Origin: Parasponia andersonii | Taxonomy: Eukaryota; Streptophyta; Magnoliopsida; Rosales; Cannabaceae | Length of the DNA: 64,000 nucleotides | Assembly (NCBI GenBank): GCA_002914805.1 | Contig: JXTB01000001.1 | Location: forward strand, 1,370,525 to 1,434,524 | Direction: 5' to 3' | Shown: piece after piece, positions 57,144 through 64,000 of the stretch | Position numbering within the stretch: the stretch's first letter is position 1 | Layout of the letters: each line of letters begins with the position of its first letter | The notes under the pieces: model-generated | The model's database searches: none | What the model was told of the DNA's origin: nothing | Seen by the model: the letters and a program-made list of their open reading frames with translations, nothing else | Translations under genes and position numbers: made by a program

Positions 57144-59007
57144 CTTTCTTCTGGTGTTCGAGTAGAAGTTAGATAATATTACAATAGAAAGGATGTTGGA
57201 GTTTGTTTAAGGCAATCTTACTTGGTTTAGTGGTATCATGATTCCATGTATTCTACAGCTTGTTTTTTAAAATTCACAGGCGTCATTATTTAAATCATCA
57301 TTGATTCATTGCAAAAGAAGTTAGTGTGTACGTGTTGGAAAATTGTTTTGATTTCATGCATGCTTTTGCAGTTCGTTATTGTCTCTTTGTCTGGCTGGGG
57401 CCTGCTCATCTTTGGAGGATACAAGTTCTTTACTGGAGGCAAAGGCAAGAAGGAAGAGGTACTTGGCGCATTTCTATACTTTGGCATTATTTTTTATGTT
57501 GTGAGTATGATATGCCCTGAGCATGAAACGCTTAGCTGTATCATCATAGTTATTTGAATCTAGTGGTCTGTGCATCATTGCTCCTTGTTCCCTGTATTTG
57601 AAAAATTATCCATTTAAAGTAAGTTCCTTCCCCCATTCTGGCAAAACATAAGTCGGGTTTTGCAGTCTTTCCTAGGATTGGCGTATGAAGGTACTATGGT
57701 GCAATTATTATATAGAAGGGACAGCTAAAAAGCCTTATCTTGCTTGAACTTCTTTGGAAAGAAATTGCTTTAGTGGCTTTAAAATCTTTTGTTTAGCAAC
57801 CACAGGATTGTTTTTCTCATTGCATTGTGTTGCCTTCTTATACCTAAGAAAGAGGAATGTCAAGAAAATCGCTGTTGATTTANATTTGTGCGTTTAACAT
57901 AAACTTCGAAGGATAGATATCCAAATTTTTTATTTTTTGTGGCCTTATGGAGCAAGGCTAAAACATGGTTGCCTATTTTATTGCCCTTCCTGAACTCTCC
58001 TGTCTTTCCTTACAATTTTATATTTTTTTCATTAGAGGCAAGCTATGTTTCAAGATAGATAATAGAACTTAGTGTGAATCCCCATCTGCCAAAAGTGTGC
58101 ATATATATATATATATATATATTTTCGATGCCTTAAAGTTTAATATCATTTTTAAAATTTATTTATTATTGTATATATACGTATAACATATTGCACTTGA
58201 CACAGATTTACTACTTAAAATAGTGTGCATGTGTTTTTTTTTTTCGCCAAGTAGTTAAGTGGCAAATTGAAACATTATATATATAAATGTAGGAGTTAGT
58301 TATCGTAAAACATTTGTAGTTGGAGAGATATTTAAAAAAGAAAAAAAAAAATTATTAGTTTAAACTATGGATATATAGAATAGCAATTTCAATGGTACAT
58401 TTTTTACGTTTTGGTGGAATTCCTATATGGTAATTATTGTTATGTCTTTTTGCCGAACCTAACATAGAATAATCCTTCCATAGAAACAGGAATGAAGAAA
58501 CAGGCATTTCATTCCAATTGTCATTGCATCAACTGCATACCATTAGTGTGTTATGGTGCTAAGGGCCTCCTAGTAATATTGCGGCAAACCTAACATAGAA
58601 TAATCCTTCCATAGAAATAGGAATGGAGAAACAGGCATTCCATTCCAATTGTCATTGCATCAACCGCATACCATTAGTGTATTATGGTGCTAAGGGCCTC
58701 CTAGCCATATTGCTATAACTATAAAATCAACGAAGGGCACAATAGCTATCGTGGTTTTCGTAAAGCTCCAAATTCATTCTTTATCTAGATTTCATTTCCA
58801 ATGCAATGTTGTGTGGATACGTTTAATTTGAATTGTTTTATTAGTCAAGCCAAACTTTTTTTAGCCTAGGGCACTTGTGTAACGAAACACGGTATGATTT
58901 GGATTTGGAGTTGTGTTAATAAGCCTTATGTTACTTGAATTGACGCAAGGTACTTACGTATTTATTTGTTTGTCGTTTTACAGAAAGTGGCGGAAGCATC
59001 ACACTAG
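55770..59007 (+). CDS. small single-helix mitochondrial-type membrane protein, unknown function
   Basis: Four exons (55770-55890, 56208-56278, 57372-57458, 58984-59007) join in phase to 100 residues. The N-terminus (MATLAAAVARQVAALSRVST, Arg/Ser/Ala-rich, no acids) looks like a mitochondrial presequence. Then come a conserved-looking polar segment (HHGPPRVNFWQDPLSPSKWK), one membrane helix (FVIVSLSGWGLLIFGGYKFF, about residues 65-84) and a Lys-rich tail ending VAEASH. The first intron has a GC donor (gcag|gcaaaa). I associate it, from memory of gene order only, with the uncharacterised Arabidopsis gene next to QWRF3. It may be a small accessory subunit of a respiratory complex; this is a guess. 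Confidence 0.8.
56577..56611. repeat. (GAA)n microsatellite in the second intron
   Basis: About eleven GAA units with one aaa interruption, in the intron between exons 2 and 3. Confidence 0.85.
57113..57143. repeat. (ATT)n microsatellite in the second intron
   Basis: About ten ATT units, non-coding. Confidence 0.9.
57883..57883. other. single ambiguous base (N)
   Basis: An isolated N in the third intron of the small membrane protein gene. It does not affect coding. Confidence 0.99.
58452..58713. repeat. tandem duplication, two 131-bp units, in the third intron
   Basis: The block with aacctaacatagaataatcc at 58456 repeats at 58587 and both copies end in gtgctaagggcctcctag. The copies differ at a handful of positions, so the duplication is old enough to have drifted. 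Confidence 0.88.
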
Positions 59008-59487
59008 GATCTCAAGCTTCGATGTCTGAGTTCTTGATAATAATGTGTTGCTTGGACTTTGACAGGTCTTGGGAGTTGGATTTTCTTGTTGCCCAGTAAC
59101 ATCTTTGATAGATAGTTTGGTTTTGAATCTTGGAGAATTGTCTATTGACATACTTGGAGGTCAATTTCGTTTATTGGGAGATATCACTCTTCATTTGCTT
59201 CTTGTTCTATAGTTTCCTTTATTTTGGGTGCACTAACCTTCTATGTTTTCAATAATGATTATAATGAGTGAGAAAGCCACTCTTCATCTCTAATGCGCAA
59301 CGTTTCAATTGTTTCCTTTCTTACTTTGGCAATTGATAGGGGAAACTGGGTTTTGTTTAACAACCAAATCTTGATATCAGTTCTAAACAAACTAAGCGAA
59401 CATCATTGATAACAGATACAAATATGTTTAAGACCTCTTTCAGGAATAGATCTATTGTGATTATGCTAAAAGAACTTGGATAATCTG
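59008..59487. other. convergent 3' flanks
   Basis: The shared downstream region of the plus-strand membrane protein gene and the minus-strand coiled-coil gene. The genes converge here with 480 bp between stop codons. No further feature is seen. Confidence 0.6.
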
Positions 59488-61125
59488 TTAGAACTGTGAC
59501 TCATCGTTTTCCTCCTTGTACTCTTTGTTTTTTTCTTCAGCACTGGAACCAACCTCACTGAAGTACTCATCTTCACCAACAAGTTTTCCCGATCCCTGCT
59601 CATCTTTAATCTTGAAATTTTCTGAACCTTCAAGATCGTCTGTCACCTCCTTGCGGATATTTCTCACGTTGCTGTTCTGTCGATTGTCAATAGCTTCCTG
59701 GTCTTGGAATTTTACCTCTGGTTTCTGGTCTCTAGCTTCCACTGTTGCTTCACTCTGTCTGCCACTTGTACTGACATTCGACTGTGTTTCTCTAGCTAGG
59801 GAAGTTGGGAGTTTCTTCTGTGATTCCTGTTCCTTGTCGACCCCGAAACTTTCAGTGTTTGCTTGATAACCTTCATCGTATCTTTTACTTCTAGCACTTG
59901 TTGCTCTACTGTGCTTTCCATTGTTTTCCAATCTCCTGTTCTTAGCTAGTGATCTCGATCTTTTTCCCTTGCTATTACTAATAGTGCCACGTTTCCATCT
60001 GGCTCTAGAACCAACACCTTTACCTGTGTCGTCACGGATTTCCAATTTCATTCCGCCTTCATTAGCCCTTGTAATTTCTTGATCCTCAACATGAGGATTT
60101 CCGTGTTTTCCAATCTGCCCATTCCCTTTAACTTCAAATTCTTCATCATTCACATCCTTTCCACCATTTTGAGATATTGAATCACTTGAAATTTCAACAC
60201 TATTTTCCACACTAACTTTTAAACCAGTGCCATCTCTAGAACCATCAATACTTGTCTCTCCTTGGCCTCCATCACTCGACTTCTCACCACCCATACTAAT
60301 CCCATCTTCCTTGATATTTTGATCTTGCAAATTTTCGTACTTTTCTGTTTCTTTGCTTATCATCTCCCTTCTATCATCACCATTAACCTCTCCAATGATG
60401 GTTTTATTTAAGCTCCCATCTTCACCAACCACTGTTTTCACACTATCTTCACCTATCCTACCCTTTTGATCCTCTGCCATAGTTAAATTTAGTGGTGGGT
60501 TCGAAGGGTCATCAGTACTTACTGACCAAACCTTTTCTGGGTATTGAAGACGATGTTTCAAATCCTCAATTTCAGCTTCCTTTTGCTTCAGTCTTTCAGT
60601 CAAGGCCACCAGTTGAGAACTTTCTTTCTCGTTGTCCATCTCTTGTTGTATCCTCAGCAACATGATTTCGTTTTGCTTCTCCTCAATGGCAGCCTCCATG
60701 GTCCTCTGTTCATCTTTAAGCGAGTCAATCGTTGACTGCATCTCTATGAGTCTCCTGTCAAGCTCCATCTTTTGGGTTCTGAGAGAATATATCTTCGCTT
60801 TCATCTCTTCATTCTTCCTCTTCACTTCTTTGACAAAGTCTCTTTCCTTCTATCACACCAAATTAGAGATAACGAAAGTTTTTACAAATTAAGGACTTTA
60901 ACTGATATAAAACGTTCATTTACATCGTAGAGTGATGAAATAAATGAGTGTGTTATGGAAAAAACTTTTCTTCTTCAAAGACGACTGTTTTTGGTCAACG
61001 TGAACAATTATGACAACATAGACTGAAAAAGGAAAAGGAAAAGGAAAAGGAAGAGGAAAATACCCAATAAAGAATACAAGTGGATACGTGGCTTACTTGA
61101 ATAGTGACACGTATTGAGTTGCATG

Positions 61126-61177
<52 letters not shown>

Positions 61178-61416
61178 AGGAGGAGGTGAAGGGAAAAGAG
61201 GTCACGGTCCTTGTCCTTGAGAAGGAGGTTGAAGATGCGCCTTTCCCTGAGCTTATGAAGAATCATGACTCCAAGCAAGGCAGCTCCAAATGCTAGAATC
61301 AACATCAACCCATATGGCCTCCCTGATCTACTATTACTACTACCACTACTCCTTTCATTATTACTACTGCTTCCATAATAACCATTGCCCTTATTGTAGG
61401 ATCCTCCTACCGCCAT
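59488..61416 (-). CDS. membrane-anchored coiled-coil protein, unknown function
   Basis: Exon 1 (61416-61174) and exon 2 (60849-59488) join in phase to 534 residues. The N-terminus is Gly/Ser/Asn-rich (MAVGGSYNKGNGYYGSSSNN). One membrane helix follows at about residues 35-52 (GLMLILAFGAALLGVMIL), flanked by basic residues, so it should be a signal anchor. A strongly heptad-like coiled coil spans about residues 75-180 (KERDFVKEVKRKNEEMKAKI ... EKQNEIMLLRIQQEM). The remaining 350 residues are highly charged and low in complexity (Glu, Lys, Asp, Ser, Gly), with a basic patch (GKRSRSLAKNRRLENN). I know similar unnamed plant proteins but no assigned function. A GA microsatellite begins at the first base pairs of its intron. 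Confidence 0.85.
61026..61060. repeat. (GGAAAA)n short tandem repeat in the intron
   Basis: Five near-perfect hexamers aaaagg in the only intron of the coiled-coil gene, pyrimidine-rich on the transcribed strand. Confidence 0.8.
61128..61172. repeat. (GA)n microsatellite abutting a 5' splice site
   Basis: About 22 GA units. On the gene strand this is (TC)n starting within the donor (ctgcag|gtctctctc). The donor is thus GT followed by a dinucleotide repeat. Confidence 0.9.
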
Positions 61417-63130
61417 TTGAACAGAACGCTACGAATAAAAGACCTACTTTTCTCACCTCAAAGGAGAAAAGTGACTCTTTTCCATGTTTCTGCTCTTAGT
61501 GACTCTTCACTCAAAAGGCTTATAAGAATGAGTCATTCACAAAAAGTGGTGGGTTGCTTTTGTTTTCATGTAAAACTGACGAGACAACTACTAATACTCT
61601 CACATAAATATAGCGGAGATAACAAGGGCTTCGTGTAGTGTTAGGGGAAAAGAAGGCATGGGAACCGAGTCTAGGCGCTGATTCTGGAGAATTTTAAGTA
61701 GTGTACAAACGTACATGTTGTCACACGTATTTACTAGAGCGTCCCTATTCTTAATTGGCTTGAATCTGAACTTCACAATGGGTTGTAACTTTAACTGGAC
61801 ACAAATGAAATGAATCTTTCAAATGTCAATAGCTAGTGTATGAAAAAAAAAAAAAAAGGTTCAATCTGTAGATTATGTTTCATTAAAATTAGGATCTAGA
61901 TTCTACACATATTAGTCAACTTTGTCACATGATATTCTCATAGAATTTTGCTTCCACTATTATAGTCCGGCGTAAAAGTAAAATATTAGGGAGAAAATTT
62001 GTTAAAAGAATTATCGAATCTATCACTAAAATTGGTAAGGACATAGTGAAACTTTTCCGGAATGAGGTGGCTTTTAACCGTTGTTTGAAGTAATGACTCG
62101 TGAGTCCATCATATAGAAAAAGAGGCGTAATTTGCACTACGAAATTTCTCCAAGATAAAGTAAAGTAAACAAAATATTCGATGCATGAAGCTCTCTAAGT
62201 CTACCGCTGGCCAAAAAAGAAAGGGCTAAGCTTATATAAAAGGAAACCCTCACATGACAGCTAACATGGAAATCGCAAATGCAAGGGATCACAAAAATAA
62301 GAAAAAAAATAAAAAAAATAAAGCCTAATTGCCATACATTATCGATTTTTTTTTTTTGGGGTTTATTTTTCCTTCCAAATACTCTCCTGGTCTCAACGTG
62401 AATATGAGACTGTGTGATACATGTGCTCAGTGAATTGTTATAGGAAGCAGTACATTTTACTTTTATATTTAGTTTTGGGTATTATCGATAGTCATATGAA
62501 ATATGAAACAAATTATAACCTATTTACAAATATAGACACTTTTCATTTTTAATGAAAAATTTGACAATTCAAAATTATTTTTGTGTACTCACAAGCCATT
62601 CAACAAAAATCCGATCTTGGTCGAAAACAAATCTCTCTTTAGCCAAATTATTTCGACTATGACTAAAAAAAAAATCAGATTTAATGACAAAGGACTCACA
62701 TTCTTCGATTCTAATTATGATGAAGATTTATAGAAGAAATTGGTGAAGAAGTTTAGAGTGACAATGGTTCCAAAAGATTATTTGAGCATTTTTTTTAGGG
62801 TATTTTGGTAAACTTAAATAAATGACCTGATATTGAGTGTTAGATTTGATAAGATTTATGAATGAGACTATTTTATCACCATGAGACAATTAGTGGACTA
62901 TTGGATTTAAAAACCCCTTTAATTTTTGAATTACCTTTGAGAATATAAATCAATTTTGTAATAGGTTTTGTGTAATGGTGATAAAACAATTTAATGGAAA
63001 GACAAAGGGTTTCCAATATTTTTACCTATAAAAATTAAATAGAATTACGCCTTCTTACATAAATCTAGGCCCATAAGGTTAAAAATTAAAAACTCACAGT
63101 TGAGCTGATTTTTTGGAAAAATTTCAGATT

Positions 63131-63328
63131 AATTTAGAAAAATATCACTTGTTTCTTCGAAATTAGTATTTTCAATGATACTTGAGGTAATTAGTTGGAT
63201 TACTTTAGATAACTAATCTAATTACTTGAAATAACCTCAGGTAATTTGATAATTTACCTCAAGTATCTCACTAATTAATAAAAAATAATGTATTTTTAAA
63301 TACTTTTCAAAGTAATATTTTTCTAATT
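63131..63328. mobile_element. fold-back MITE-like element, copy 1
   Basis: The outer arms are aatttagaaaaatatcactt and its near inverted copy aagtaatatttttctaatt. An inner perfect inverted repeat, gatacttgaggtaa / ttacctcaagtatc, lies at about 63177-63270. No coding frame. Confidence 0.6.
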
Positions 63329-63434
63329 AAATCCGTGTTTTTTTCAAAATTTTTTAACTTTTATTATAAAAAATATAATTTTTTCAAATAATTACAAAAA
63401 TATGGAGGTCAGTTTTTTTTTTAAATTTTTTTAT

Positions 63435-63602
63435 AGTTTTTATTAGAAAAATATCACTTTAAAAAGTTTTTTAAAAAATATTATTTTTAAAATAATTACT
63501 AGTTACTAGTTATAAATATGTTTAGTTATTAATTACTAATACTATTTTAAAAATAACATTTTTATAAATAATTTTTAAAAGTGACATTGTTCTAATAAAA
63601 AT
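63435..63602. mobile_element. fold-back MITE-like element, copy 2
   Basis: The left arm, agtttttattagaaaaatat with its continuation, is mirrored by the right arm ending gttctaataaaaattg. Arms of about 65 bp pair with few mismatches and share the ttagaaaaatatcactt terminus with copy 1. It lies only about 100 bp from copy 1. Confidence 0.65.
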
Positions 63603-64000
63603 TGTATTTTTCTATTTTTTTTTCCGGTAAATGCCGTACAAGGCTTAATTTTCACGAGGACAAATAAGAAAAAAAAAACTGACGGTATTAATGTATCTTA
63701 AAATGCTCTCTTTTGTATTTCCATAAAAAAAGAAAAATTTCAAATATCCTTTATTCTTTTTTTTTTTGTCATATATTTTTTCAAGATACTCCTGAACTAT
63801 GTAGAGTGTCTCAAAATACTGTGTAAAATTATTAAAAGTTTCAACTTATCATCACTTTGCAAGGCAAACAGACGAAATTATACTTGTCTAGGTTTTTCTA
63901 TTATTAGCACGTTAAAATCATTTATTTGCCTAGAATGACAAACTTGGTGGTGTGGAAGATAAAGCAAAATTTTTTAATAGTTCTATGGGCTTTTTTTTTT

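Larger units (their letters stand above)
61417..64000. other. 5' flank of the coiled-coil gene and AT-rich intergenic DNA
   Basis: No gene is supported. Two fold-back sequences (63131-63328 and 63435-63602) are the only distinct structures. The rest is AT-rich, with homopolymer runs (61842-61857, 62347-62357 and others). Confidence 0.55.

Noticed and set aside
61093-61205. Ser/Leu repeat peptides from the GA tract
   Set aside because: A translation of a microsatellite in an intron.
62870-63015. Possible third fold-back around attttatcaccat / atggtgataaaac
   Set aside because: Only about 13 bp pair and the flanks do not; could be chance in AT-rich DNA.
1-64000. CRISPR arrays, bacterial operons, tRNA or rRNA genes
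   Set aside because: No regularly spaced repeats of CRISPR type, no cloverleaf with both boxes other than the SINE, and all genes have plant intron structure.

Overview
The window is nuclear DNA of a flowering plant, most likely a eudicot: it is AT-rich, its genes are intron-containing, and four plant families are recognisable (a GAUT galacturonosyltransferase, a QWRF-motif microtubule protein, a TIC20 plastid import protein and a group-IV CNGC channel). Roughly half of the sequence is transposable elements, often nested in one another. I cannot name the species. There is one run of about 100 Ns (36528-36628) and a single N at 57883.

Layout. 1-3870 is the 3' part of a Ty3/gypsy element with its 3' LTR. 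3871-8830 is AT-rich and gene-free. 8830-17026 is a decayed minus-strand Ty3 element with a clear 5' LTR. It is interrupted by a 2.8-kb non-autonomous hAT element, which carries a smaller MITE-like insertion, and its LTR abuts a truncated F-box gene. 18955-19160 is a tRNA-type SINE. 19295-33986 is a CNGC19/20-like channel pseudogene with several independent lesions; one of its introns holds a 10.9-kb Tat-type Ty3 element (21960-32816) flanked by 5-bp target duplications. 33987-37500 is AT-rich spacer containing the gap.

From 37588 onward lie the intact genes: a TIC20 gene, a GAUT10-like gene (40669-43148), a QWRF gene (45653-48237), a small mitochondrial-type membrane protein gene (55770-59007), and on the minus strand a membrane-anchored coiled-coil protein gene (59488-61416). 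Four copies of one MITE family, all sitting in (TA)n tracts, are scattered through the window. A hAT element with a broken BED/hAT transposase (49648-53835) is inserted in the end of one of them.

The genes do not form an operon-like unit. From memory of Arabidopsis gene numbering, the order GAUT10, QWRF3, small protein looks like conserved microsynteny. No undescribed defence or metabolic system is apparent. The most notable structures are the palindromic 5' LTR of the intronic Ty3 element, the spliced-looking antisense ORF it carries, the (TA)n-targeted MITE family, the several nested insertions with readable target duplications, and two unusual 5' splice sites in otherwise intact genes.
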